Origin: Archegozetes longisetosus
Taxonomy: Eukaryota; Arthropoda; Arachnida; Sarcoptiformes; Trhypochthoniidae
DNA: 64,000 bases
Assembly: GCA_018873245.2 (NCBI GenBank)
Contig: JAEMBT020000008.1
Coordinates: 1,054,001 to 1,118,000, forward strand
Direction of reading: 5' to 3'
Part shown: in pieces, positions 51,912 to 63,110 of the stretch
Numbering within the stretch: position 1 is the stretch's first letter
How the letters are laid out: every line of letters starts with the position of its first letter
Translations under genes and position numbers: made by a program
Notes under the pieces: generated by a model
The model's database searches: none
What the model was told of the DNA's origin: nothing
Seen by the model: only the letters and a program-made list of their open reading frames with translations

Positions 51912-54900
51912 CTAAACAGCTTTCATGTTGTTGACAGCTCTTTTAAATTCGAGCGAAGCCCTCACATCGGGACAATTCATAGGCTTGAGTTGTCCCCTTC
52001 CCGGTGGCATCGCATATCTCAGTTTCTCCCAAAATCTTCGGTCTCCCCAATGGATAATAGGAACCGAACGTAAACACATTTTAGTGTCTGAGTCGAGTTC
52101 ACTTAAATTATTTTTATCCAACAAAACAACAACTAGTTTATGATTTTTATTACACTGAGTCTCTTGATGTGCAGCTTTCAGTTCAAAGCGACACCACTCA
52201 GACTTCAAGAAGTGTTCAGAAAGTAATAATATAGTTCGATGACTGCATTCAATGGCCTCTGTTATGGCTTCGGCCACATATCCAGACATTGGCAGATCTC
52301 GATATCGAAGGCACAGTCGGTAGGGCGGGTGACCACACTCTAGTTCTGGCGCTAATATTTGCGCTATAAATGCCTCATCTTTTTTACAATAAGACACGAA
52401 AGCGTCGAATAGTTTCTCAGTTTCAGGCGTATAACGAGATCTATGGAAGAGTCGGACTCCATATTTACTATACATCCAGACTTTAAGTTCTTTGCGATAG
52501 ACACAAAGTAATATAATCAAAAGGATCACAATGATTGTGAAACAAAGCAACGATACAATCAATAGCAGATAATCGCGCACTAATGCGTTTGGCAAAAATG
52601 ACACTATTTTGGGCGCATCTCTCGATTCTATTATTAATGAATTATTACTATTAGCACATGACGACGAGTTGAATTCCCAGATATAAGTTCCCACTAAACT
52701 TGAGTTGTAAATACAGCGAATTTCATTAGAGTCCTGCACCGAATTGCCGAACACTCTGAGCCAGTCTTGGAATTCGTCCATAAATTGGCATTTACACGAC
52801 CAGGGATTGTTTGAAAGATAGAGTGCAGTTATTTTACTATTATGATTGAAATTCCAGGTCTGAAATTCTACAATTGAGTTATACTCCAAATGCAATATTT
52901 GCAACGATTTCAAGTGAATAAAAGTATTGTTTTGTATGTTTTCAATACGGTTGTGGTGCAGATGTAATTCTTTTAAGTATTGAAGAGAATCGAACTCAAA
53001 ACCATGCAATACAGATAACTGATTGTATTCGAGATGAAGAACTTCGAGATAAGCCAAGCCATTGAAGGTACGGTTACTGATGTTATGTATATTACTATTG
53101 TTTAGGTAAAGTATTTTCATATTTTTGCGTCCAATGAACGTATGACTAGTTAGTGTATAGATATCGTTGCCGTCTAAATAAAGTGCTGTCACATCCATTG
53201 GTATTCGTGATGGAATGCTATTATAAGCTCTGGCAGAACAGTCGACAACATTAGTATTCCATGTCTGGTCGTAATAACACGTACAGTTCTCCGGACACAT
53301 CATCTCACAGTCACACGCGTCAAAATCACAACAATGACATAAAGCAAAACAATGCGACTTATATTTGCACAAGAAGTTCGATGAATTAGCTTTAGTCAGT
53401 GGCACCAACTGATTGTTACGCGTGAATGGCAACTGACACATCACTTGCTCCAGGTCTACAATTCGTGGGTATTGTCTTGTGCTCGTGTCCAAATTATTTA
53501 TACGTTGCAACCATTCCATAGTGCAATCACAGTAATACGGATTGGATGAGACGTAAAATTCTGGCGACTGTTTGTTGATTGTGATCGCTTTTAGCCGAAA
53601 CGCATTTATGTCCAAACTCTGTAATGAGTTATTTGTCAAATCGACAAAACTGATATTATGTTTGGCCATAAATGAGAATTGGTGAATCACACGAATCTTA
53701 TTATTACTTAAGTTGATTCTTTCGATTCTGTTAGGAATCGCTGCCGCATTTATCTCTTTTATTTGATTGTAACTGACGTCAAACTCCTTTAGTTGTAGAG
53801 CACTTTCTAATTCGAAGTAATTTCCCAGTATCTCGATTTCGTTCTTATGGATATCCAGGGTGATTAGCGATCGGGGAATCAGTGCGTAGTCAAACCACGT
53901 TATCCTATTATTCGACACATTCAGGTAATGCAGATTATTTAGATTCATAAACAGGCCATTGATATCAGTTAGTAAATTGTTTTCTAAACTTATTGATCTT
54001 AAAGTTGGCGCATCATCAAACATTCCGTGATCCAGATTATGGATACGATTAGCCGACAGATCCATTACTCGCAGCGAAGGCAACTCTTTGAGAGTACCTC
54101 TGGTTAAGTTTGCGATTTCATTACCTGAAAGGCTGAGTACATTTAGATGTTGTAAACCAGGAAACGATGCGTTTTTGATATTTTTAATTCCATTGTCATT
54201 CAGATATAATGTTTTTAGTGATCGTAGACTTGATATAGCCTTAGGAACTTCTGACAGAAGGTTACCATTAAGAAACAGATCCTGTAAATTACTGCAATTC
54301 TTGAAAGCGCTGTCATCAACACGTGAGATCTCATTCTCAGCTATTGATAGTTCACTTAACACATATAAACCATTGAGTGTGAAGGCGTTCAAACTCTTTA
54401 GGCGATTTCCTTTTAATATAAGAGTGTGAAGATTGTAAAGCGATGCAAATGAATTGTCGGCAATTTGATCGATTTCATTGTTGTTTAGATAAAGTATTTG
54501 TAGGCTATACTGATTCTGAAATGTTGATCCATTTACTAGTTTCAGTCTATTATAGCTCAGATTTAGGACAACCACACGAATTAGATCTGCGAACGTTTCA
54601 GCGAATATCCATTCGGAAGAGATATGATTGTGACTCAAGTCAAGTATTAATAGTTTTGAGAGACCACTGAAAAGACCCGGAGGTATCATCGATAGAGAAT
54701 TGTTCTGCAGATGTAATTCTTTCAATTCTTCAGATTCACGAAAAGTTCTGGAAGGTATAGTCATAAGAAGATTGTTTGATAAATCAATTATATGCAGTTT
54801 TGCCAGTGCTGAAAAAGACAGTTCCGCTATCTCTGTAATCCTATTATTTTGTAAATACAATGCCTGCAAGTTCTTCAGTGACGCGACACCAGTTTCTGAT

Positions 54901-55577
54901 AAAAATGAGATGTGATTAAATGATAGGTCGAGTCGTTGTAGTTCTTGTAGACACAATTGTCCGGTGGCCGGATCGATGAGTCCAAAGCTTCCAAAGCCAC
55001 TCAAACGGTTATGCGTTAGATTGAGAGCTTTTAAGCTGGTTAGAGGACAGAAGAGGTCCTGAGGCAGTTGTGCCATATAATTAAAGCCCAAATCAAGCAT
55101 TTCCAAATGTTTCAAATTTATTAATGATTCGTGGGTGAGGTCTAGCGAATAACTTCCCCAATCGTTATTATGCGTACGAACTGTTAAGTTCCTCAATTGC
55201 TGTAAACCCATTAACGCTCGACCACTCAATTGAAATAATTTGCAATTCTCGATGTGCAGCGATTTAAGAAATCTCAGGTGTGATAGAGAACCGTTTTCTA
55301 GTCGTGATTGAAATCGCGAGTCATCACAGATCACTGATAGACTAATTGTGTGCTCAGCCTGTATTAGACTAAAGTTAAGGCCCGATGGATTGATTGTCCT
55401 TAAACTGCACTTAAGTGATACATCAAAATTACTGATTGAGACGTGATTCCACGTGCAATCTCCAGGCGCTACATATTGGGCACCATTGCTAACACTTATT
55501 ATGGCTAATGATGAGCTCAATAGGAACCAAATGATGATTGTTCGTGAATTTCGATGATAATTGGCACAATTATCCAT
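51912..55577 (-). CDS. Long-type Toll receptor (Toll-6/7/18w/Tollo group)
   Basis: Single-exon type I membrane receptor, 1,221 residues from the preferred start. In order: signal peptide (about 1-33, with a hydrophobic core IIIWFLLSSSLAII); APGDCTW motif near 37-43; about 23 leucine-rich repeats (about 98-670); a cysteine cap with YYCDC (about 681-737); a cysteine cluster with CHCCDFDACDCEMMCPENC (747-765) typical of long Tolls; five to six more repeats (about 796-920); a second cap (WSCKC, about 926-974); one membrane span (about 1,001-1,026); and a TIR domain (about 1,055-1,192). The TIR shows box 1 FDAFVSY, box 2 RDLPMSGY and box 3 FWEKLRYAMP. Many N-x-S/T sites fit an extracellular domain. 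The frame extends upstream to an ATG at 55,667, but that would put 30 polar residues before the signal peptide. ATG 55,577 has the better context (acaaaaATGG). Family members signal through TIR contacts and act in cell intercalation, wiring or immunity. Only about 29 residues follow the TIR, fewer than the long tails of fly Toll-6 and Toll-7. Which long Toll it is cannot be settled by eye. Confidence 0.97.
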   Translation of the reverse strand: MDNCANYHRNSRTIIIWFLLSSSLAIISVSNGAQYVAPGDCTWNHVSISNFDVSLKCSLRTINPSGLNFSLIQAEHTISLSVICDDSRFQSRLENGSLSHLRFLKSLHIENCKLFQLSGRALMGLQQLRNLTVRTHNNDWGSYSLDLTHESLINLKHLEMLDLGFNYMAQLPQDLFCPLTSLKALNLTHNRLSGFGSFGLIDPATGQLCLQELQRLDLSFNHISFLSETGVASLKNLQALYLQNNRITEIAELSFSALAKLHIIDLSNNLLMTIPSRTFRESEELKELHLQNNSLSMIPPGLFSGLSKLLILDLSHNHISSEWIFAETFADLIRVVVLNLSYNRLKLVNGSTFQNQYSLQILYLNNNEIDQIADNSFASLYNLHTLILKGNRLKSLNAFTLNGLYVLSELSIAENEISRVDDSAFKNCSNLQDLFLNGNLLSEVPKAISSLRSLKTLYLNDNGIKNIKNASFPGLQHLNVLSLSGNEIANLTRGTLKELPSLRVMDLSANRIHNLDHGMFDDAPTLRSISLENNLLTDINGLFMNLNNLHYLNVSNNRITWFDYALIPRSLITLDIHKNEIEILGNYFELESALQLKEFDVSYNQIKEINAAAIPNRIERINLSNNKIRVIHQFSFMAKHNISFVDLTNNSLQSLDINAFRLKAITINKQSPEFYVSSNPYYCDCTMEWLQRINNLDTSTRQYPRIVDLEQVMCQLPFTRNNQLVPLTKANSSNFLCKYKSHCFALCHCCDFDACDCEMMCPENCTCYYDQTWNTNVVDCSARAYNSIPSRIPMDVTALYLDGNDIYTLTSHTFIGRKNMKILYLNNSNIHNISNRTFNGLAYLEVLHLEYNQLSVLHGFEFDSLQYLKELHLHHNRIENIQNNTFIHLKSLQILHLEYNSIVEFQTWNFNHNSKITALYLSNNPWSCKCQFMDEFQDWLRVFGNSVQDSNEIRCIYNSSLVGTYIWEFNSSSCANSNNSLIIESRDAPKIVSFLPNALVRDYLLLIVSLLCFTIIVILLIILLCVYRKELKVWMYSKYGVRLFHRSRYTPETEKLFDAFVSYCKKDEAFIAQILAPELECGHPPYRLCLRYRDLPMSGYVAEAITEAIECSHRTILLLSEHFLKSEWCRFELKAAHQETQCNKNHKLVVVLLDKNNLSELDSDTKMCLRSVPIIHWGDRRFWEKLRYAMPPGRGQLKPMNCPDVRASLEFKRAVNNMKAV

Positions 55578-55667
55578 TTTTGTCGATCTACTTCTAGACC
55601 TGTTTATTAGTCGATCATTAATAACAGATTTAAGTAAATAAGTCGCACACACTTTATTAGTTGACAT
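55578..55667 (-). other. Alternative Toll N-terminal extension or 5' UTR
   Basis: The Toll frame stays open for 30 more codons to an upstream ATG (55,665-55,667), with an in-frame TGA shortly before it. These codons encode a polar, basic stretch (INRSRSRSTK) with no secretory character. I take it as 5' UTR. An intron acceptor (actaataaacag) just before ATG 55,577 is possible, which would place the true 5' exon farther upstream. Confidence 0.6.
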
Positions 55668-58600
55668 CTTATTTGAAGTGAAACGATCTATTCATTGAAT
55701 GCTCCGACAACTTATTAAGTAGTCTTTCAGATGATTTAACGTTTGCGTTCACTTGAGGTACTGTCTCCAAGTACTGTCAACTTTAATTAATGCCAACTCT
55801 AACAACTCTATCTCATCCTGACTTCAAAAGTTTCTTACGCACTTTGTCATGAAAACCATGATCCAAATCACAAGCATATCCTTTCTTTAATTGTATGTAT
55901 CTGTGAATGAGAAGAGAAAAAAACTGTTAAAGAGAGAAAGAGACAATTGCCAGCTTTGAAAATGTCTTATGCATCAAAGTATAATTAGAATGGGGCACAA
56001 ATCAATGCAAACTAATACAACTCCACTTAAACGAATCATATAACAAATTCTTCAAAAGACCAAAACTGAAAGTGTTTTAGAAACGGAAAGAACAAATTAA
56101 TTATTCTTTAGGCTTACAGGACTAGAACTTAAATACAGATTTGACGAACAAATCGGTGTGACATAAGTGTCGCAATAGGCTTTAGAGAATTATCTCGTTT
56201 TTGGCATATTAAGGAGTATGATAGTTGTGGAAGAATACTTTATGGGTTCGTTACTTCCATAAGACACTGAGAGGCATAATGAAGGAATTCCAGAGCAGTG
56301 AAGCGTTTGGTTGCACCGCACTAACAGTGACAAAAAATCAATTTATTATGTTGTCAGCACTGAAACAGATCAGCCAACCTATCAAACAAACTTTTAGCTG
56401 CAAAAAACTAAAAGCAAGAATCGAAAGCAAATCTGATCGTACTGTTTCAATCTAATACTCTCTTGTATATCATTTGACATGGCTTTTAGAGAAAAGGTTT
56501 AAAAGGTTTAGTACCAATAGGAATACGAATACTCTATGCAGTGACAGGACGTACACAACGTGCACAACGAGCAGATATAACTCGAAGTTAACCATCCATA
56601 GGGTATTAGGTATGCTATGAATCACTTTTTAAATGATTGCCATTACATTCTTACGGATAAATCGGTTCTCTTTTTCTCATTTTGGGTGTGTTCATAATAA
56701 TTGCCATCAATTTGAAAAATTGGAGAATAGGGGCTAAATCATAAAATTCTTTACAAGTACTAAATGTAAGTTTGTCTCAATGACAATAAATTATTAATGA
56801 GTTCGTTCACGTTCTAAAACAGTTATAACTATTGCTGTGATTTTGAAGCGCTTCCCTCCCATTTGATCAAACTTTTCTCAACTAAGTTCAACACATATCA
56901 CATGTATTGAAAGTTTAAATAATAAATTTGTTTATGATTTTAATAAAACTATTTTGAATAAAAGTTCATTTAAATATGAATTATTAATGAAGATAAGAAA
57001 ATAGTTGACCCGCACTGCAACTTATTAGAATAGAAGTTAAAAATGCCAGTCTGAATCATGGTTCAGCACATGATCAAAAAATAAAAGAAAACAACATTTT
57101 TCAAGGCTTTCATACTTCAGCTTTCAAAGCACTGGACCTGAAGCAAAAAATTGATTTTAATATTTATTTTTCAATTAGGATTTTCTGCTGACAATAAATT
57201 TTTCACTAAAATACAAGTGAATTAAAGGAAGAAAAATAAAAGTCGAATAAAAGTTGATTAAAATTGTAAAAAATTGGAAAAATGTACATAAAAAGAGCTG
57301 CTTTATGCGGAAGGACATTAACTTAGAAAAGAAAAGGCACATCCTTTCTAGCCCTGTATTGTAAAAAACACGTTCTGAGAACTGCTCAAACTCTAGCTTA
57401 TGGTACTGTTTGGCAGTTTGTTTTTTGCTTTACTGGTTCTCTTACATCATCCCTTAGAAAGCTTTTTGGCTTCAAGCAAAAGAACATTCAAGATTTCTGA
57501 CTGGTTTCCTCTTTGTGTATGTGACTGAACGTCAGCAATGGATGGCAATGACAAATGCTTATTCTGCTCCTACTTTCAACATATCTGAACAGTTGTCGCA
57601 AAAGCGACTATAAAATATCGAAATGTAAGATATTTGCCAATATTGAAGCACTGAGAACACAATTGGGTTCACAAGCATTCGCTCCATTCGTTTTGTTGCA
57701 ACTGATGGCATAAAAACTATGCGTTTAAAGCGTATAAGTTATCATCAATAAATCTAAGCGATTATCGCCAAAATTTCGTTTTCATAAAAGTGCGAAATAT
57801 CAGTTTTAGCTGTAAAATGCTTTTGTTAGGAAAAGCGAATCAGATCTGGAATAATAGCTTCGCAACTGTGACAAAATTCAATGCACTTCAGGGGCTAAAG
57901 CAAACCATTTCAGATCAATATATTGAGAGGTGAATAAGGGACACGTTTAATCAATTAAAATTATAGATGCCATGAGTTGGCGAAACAGTCGCGTTAGAGC
58001 TGTATCGGCTTTTCTGTGGGAATGAATAAACTAGACAAACACTTAAATATATCAGAGCTTCAGAATAATGCATCAATGAATCATTGCTCTAGTGATACTT
58101 TTCAAAACAGAGAGCTTTTACATAACCCAACATTCACTCGCAGCTTTGCATTTTCTGTCGCCTGTAATTTCGATACTGAATAACGACTATAGTTTCGTTA
58201 TCCAATATATCAACTGCTTAAATGAGAGATAGAAAATCAAAGGGGATGCAAGTGATCGAAAAATGGCAACATTTCAGATTCAATACTCTTTCAGTTGATG
58301 GATTGGGTCGGAGTTTAGGCTAATACAACAAGCTGAATATCTGAAAAATCAGTTGCTAGCGTTCGGACACAACTGAGAAGAGACTGAGTTATTAGTTGTA
58401 CTTGTTATTTAGAGATGGAGAGAAGAGAGAAGATTAAAGTGTTGGCTGTATTTGAGGATGGGATGAGTTAGTAAGTTAAGTACGAGTATGAGAATGAGTT
58501 GATGGTTGCGCTGGTTTTGATCCTATTTTTTGCATTATCGCTTCCAGTCTTTTCCAAATCGCCTTTTAAATAGCGATAGCTTTAAGCGAATAACTTGTCT

Positions 58601-59700
58601 GTCAAGATTATCAAATAACTTATCCCTTATATAATATATAACTTATACTTCTATTGACTTTCTCTCTTTATCAGTTCTGTTATACATACGGCTTCTCAAA
58701 GACTAATACTATCTGAAAATCTCGCTCAATAAGTGAAGGTGTTTTTTGCTGGTCTACCACATAGAAAATTGCTATTCTAAAGGCCGGTACTATGTTGTCA
58801 TATAAATACATTGAACGTCAATATAAAGAAGAAGTAGACCAAAATGTAGACCAAAATAAATATTACTATTAATACGCTATTATTCTGGATGATCAATGAA
58901 AAAACAAAACTCAACTATTTTCGCTCATTAATCACTTCCAGAAAGTGATCTAATGTTACGATTATTTGCCCAAATCATCGATTTGTAGAGCATTTTAGTC
59001 ATCATTACTGGTATTACTGAAGCTTTTTGTGCGTGTATTGTTGTTATTAGCAAAAGTTTTTCTGTATTTCAAACAATAGTCAGTTTATATTAATTTAGAT
59101 CAACATTTCTAATGGTAATATATAATCAAATCAATTTAGAGATACTTCTGATAATAGTATTGGTTGAAATTTGTAAAAATATCAATATATTTAATGGTAG
59201 CAGTCAAGCTAAAAGTCGACACAAAAATATTTTCTCAGCAATTTAACCTGACCTCAGTTGAGCCGTTGGTGTTGAGGTGAGTGGTCTATGCACAGAGCTT
59301 CAGACTCATTATATACATTGGTTTTTAGTTTGAAAATATGTCTCACATGTGAATGAGTTTGAAATGAATCGATAGGAAAAATCTCAATAATCAATCAAAT
59401 ATCATATTGCAGAGAAAGAGAAAACTTGTGTGAAAAATACATTATTATTTATAAACTAAATGATAAGTTTAATTGCACTTGTTTTACAGTATAATAAACA
59501 AACTCCAAGTTACAAACTCTCAAAAATAATCGATATATCAATTTTGTAATGGATTTTATTTGTACGCTTCAGAATTTTTTAGTTCATCAAACTTTTATTA
59601 CAAAAGTACACAAATAGTTATAGGAATGGAGATAAGAGTTTTTCCCATAAGCATCTATGTGAGAATAGCTAGCTTCTTCATATAAGTAGGTTAAACTCTA
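55668..59700. other. Toll upstream region, promoter not pinpointed
   Basis: The Toll promoter and any 5' non-coding exon must lie here or beyond. I cannot identify a TATA box or start site with confidence. A 76-codon frame on the + strand (56,225-56,455) is richer in G+C than its flanks but has no recognisable domain. No other gene, transposon or RNA gene is visible. Confidence 0.5.
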
Positions 59701-59725
59701 TTTTATTTTATTTTATTTTATTTTA
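59701..59725. repeat. (TTTTA)5 microsatellite
   Basis: Five perfect TTTTA units in a row. Confidence 0.95.
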
Positions 59726-59814
59726 CAATCGATATACAGTCTAAATTATGCTGATTTTAGAGTTAAATATTATTCTGAAAATTTTCTTTAAAAACTTTAT
59801 TATTGATATTGTCT

Positions 59815-59840
59815 TTATTATTATTATTATTATTATTATT
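59815..59840. repeat. (TTA)8 microsatellite
   Basis: A pure TTA run about 90 bases from the TTTTA repeat. It codes for the Ile run of the artefact frame at 59,748-59,936. Confidence 0.95.
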
Positions 59841-60607
59841 GGAGTGGCAAAATATGGTACTTTATTGAGAATATTTTTATTGAGAACTCAATCCATCAAA
59901 TTGAAAACAAATATTTCAAGGATTTTAATTTTTTAAAAGTCTTGACACTCATTCATGGATCACGAAATCAAATAGAAATATTAAATTAATAATGTATAAT
60001 ACAATAAGCTTAACAAAAAAAAGTTTATCCCTGACATGAAAATGCCATCAAATCAATTACTAGAGTGGGTAACTTATGAAAAAATTTGAATCACAAGACT
60101 ATTCAATTTCTATATCACTATTTGATTAGTATTTCTCAATATTTGTACTGATCATAGTCTCGAATAATGATAATTACAAGTACTGAACAACGCCTTGGAT
60201 TGACTTAAAAGAAAAAAGGAAACTGAAACTTCACTCTTCATACTTTTGCACTTTAATGCATTGATCCTTTGTTTATACAATTAATCATTGAACTAATATT
60301 GATTTTGAAGCCTCTCATAGGAGATGTTTGTACTTTGATTTGAAAATTAGCCTCAAACTAGAGACCAAAAGTGAGAGAGAAGTGAGAGAGAAGTTAGTTA
60401 AACAAAAAGCTCGACTGCAACAGCCTAACTATAATAACCGAACTATAATAATAAATTTATGTTTTAAATATTAAATATATTAAATGTTGATAAAAATCCG
60501 ACAACAAATTGTTTAAATAAATAATTTAAGCATAAAATTAATCGTTTTTATACTTTTGGCAGATTAATAATTAATCATTTTTGTTAATAATATGCTTTTT
60601 GTTTGAT

Positions 60608-60655
60608 AAGTAGAATCGCTGTTAAGTAGAATCGCTGTTAAGCAAAATGGCAGTT
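60608..60655. repeat. Tandem repeat, three copies of a 16-base unit
   Basis: The unit aagtagaatcgctgtt is present twice perfectly (60,608-60,623 and 60,624-60,639), followed by a diverged third copy (60,640-60,655). The graded divergence suggests an older duplication followed by a recent one. Confidence 0.9.
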
Positions 60656-61724
60656 AAGAAAGATTGAAAGTTGCTTTGTTCACAATTTACTTGGAAACTA
60701 CTGTCTGCGTAATAACTTATTAATTTCTTATATATTAATAATATCCGCGTCATACGTAACAATATGAAAAACATGTTTTTCCCTAATAATAAGGTGGTGT
60801 CTTTGGTACCGAAATGCCAAATACCTGGTGGCAGGTTCACGGCTCAGATAATTCATGTGTAATTTGCAGCAAATAATTGTCGGAAAAGTAGTTTCAGATT
60901 GAAAATAAAGATTGTCTTAATTTGCTTGTTTAATAGCTTTTTGAGTTTATAATTAAAGAAGTAGAAGAACGGGGACTAGAAGGACCAGAAAAGTTGAATT
61001 AATTGCTACTAATGTTAATAATAGTAAAACTAATGGGTTTAAAATAGTAATTAGAAAAGAAAAACGATACACTTTCTATTGAGACAATTAGTTTAATAAC
61101 TAATTGCAGTTTTTCACTAAACTTATCCCACTGTTTGACAGCCAAAAAGGATTACAACAAGAACTTAATTGAAACAGTGCTTCATTCAAAAATAACTTAT
61201 AAGTGAAAGTACACAATAAAACAGAGATAAAACATAATTGTCTTTACACAAGATATTTACACAAATGTTTCATATAAAGGAAGTGATGCTTTTTGGCTCA
61301 GTTGCCAATTAATTTCGAGCCATAGCTTGTGATGTGACCCAAACTAAAGTTAAAATATAGCCTGTTTTCGAGTTAGATAGCAGGATATACTAACGCACGA
61401 GTTAGTCTATCGTAAATAAATACAAATAAATTAGCATTTCAATTACCAGAATGATTGCAATTGCAATTCATTTTTTCTATCGATTAAATGATCACCAAAC
61501 AGTACTAAATTATATGATCAAATGTTTTCCAAATAGTCCAATACAATAAAATATACATTGCTATCAATTTGACAGCGAAAGGGTGGCACTTCTATTCCGT
61601 GCATTTATTTTCCCAAATGAAAAATGTCTTTCTTTTAGCAACACTTTTAGAAGTTCTACTTTTATTTACATGTTTTGCCTATTTTCTCATTCATTCTGCA
61701 TAGCATTATTATAAAAACTCATAG

Positions 61725-61728
<4 letters not shown>

Positions 61729-61771
<43 letters not shown>
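61729..61771. repeat. (AG)21 microsatellite
   Basis: A pure AG run of 43 bases, with a shorter AG run at about 62,104-62,121. Confidence 0.97.
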
Positions 61772-61775
<4 letters not shown>

Positions 61776-63080
61776 TTGGCTCTATTGTCAAGTAAGGAAA
61801 TATAGAATCTTAGATAATATTGAATGAAAAAAGTAGTAGATCTTTCTCAAAAGATGTACGGGTGGCCAAAAATATTCTCACAGAATATGAATCTGAAATT
61901 TTTGGTTTCATTCTAACAAAGGCGCGATTGAATTTTCAATCAAATTACACACATATATCAAGCATTGATAAAAAAAGTTCAATTTTTAGCACAAACTCAG
62001 AAGTTATCTGAGCAATAGGATAAAAAATAAGTTTCTAACATTGGAGAGAGAAAATGAGTTATAAGACACTTGGCATTCAATAAAACGATATAAACTACAG
62101 AGTGAGAGAGAGAGAGAGAGAACGTAAAAAGTATTGATAGAACATATTGTGATACACCTTTGTAAGTACCCCACCCTTGAGAACTTTTAATCTTTTTATA
62201 ATACCACCCACGATATATTTTTATATCATACCAAAAAATTTGTTTGCCCTCAATCTCAATACCATAACACAGAGCAGTGAAAACCGTGCATTTTCTGTGG
62301 ATTTCACTTCATTTGATGACACAATAGAATCGATGAGAAAAGCGCGGCCACAAATCACACTTTTTTCTTATGTAACTTCTATTTCGTTTGTGTTTGCGAA
62401 CAATAGTGTGAAATGAAGAAACAGACAAAAGAGAAATGCCGCTAATAATAAATTATCAAACTCATTGGTTGCTAATTCTTCGCCAACTTGTCTTCAAAAC
62501 TATGTGCAAGATCCTATGCAATACGTTTCGGTGGAAAATATCTAAATTGATTTATGCTAACTTATTGTGTATTTCTAGGAAAAATAATTATTTTGTCAAT
62601 AAGATGTTTGATGAGATAGACCTCACATTTGCATTGAAAGTATTAACTATGAGATCATAGATTTTATAAAACAAGAAATTTGAAACAAAAAGGCATATTC
62701 CTCATCAAATTGAAGGGTGTCTTTGGAAAATGATAAAACTTGTTGATCAACTCTCTCAGCAGAATAGGTTGCGAACTTAGATTTCTGCTACTCAAGAGCC
62801 TTTCATCAAAATTCATGAGACAGAGTTTCAAAAGCAAAAGATTGAAAAAGAATAATACACTCGACTATACGATATAAACTTCTTGTACTCCCAGTGTATG
62901 ACGATTTCTGTAGTGCTTATAAATATGAATAGAAAAATATATGCCTTCAATGTGATATTCAGCCAACAATCTGTTAATTCTTTGAAGCTTAGAGAAAAAG
63001 ATCTATGAGAAAAATGTGTGCTGTCGCGCTCTTAAAATCTTTGTCTACTATGAATATTCTATGATTTAGAGCAAAATAAC

Positions 63081-63110
63081 TCAAAGTAACTGAAAGTAAC
63101 TGAAAGTAAC
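63081..63110. repeat. Tandem repeat, three copies of a 10-base unit
   Basis: Three adjacent copies of tgaaagtaac, the first differing at one base (tcaaagtaac). Confidence 0.92.

Noticed and set aside
51925-54915. + strand frames inside the Toll gene (51,925-52,143; 54,088-54,429; 54,443-54,670; 54,700-54,915)
   Set aside because: Shadows of the Toll coding frame on the opposite strand.
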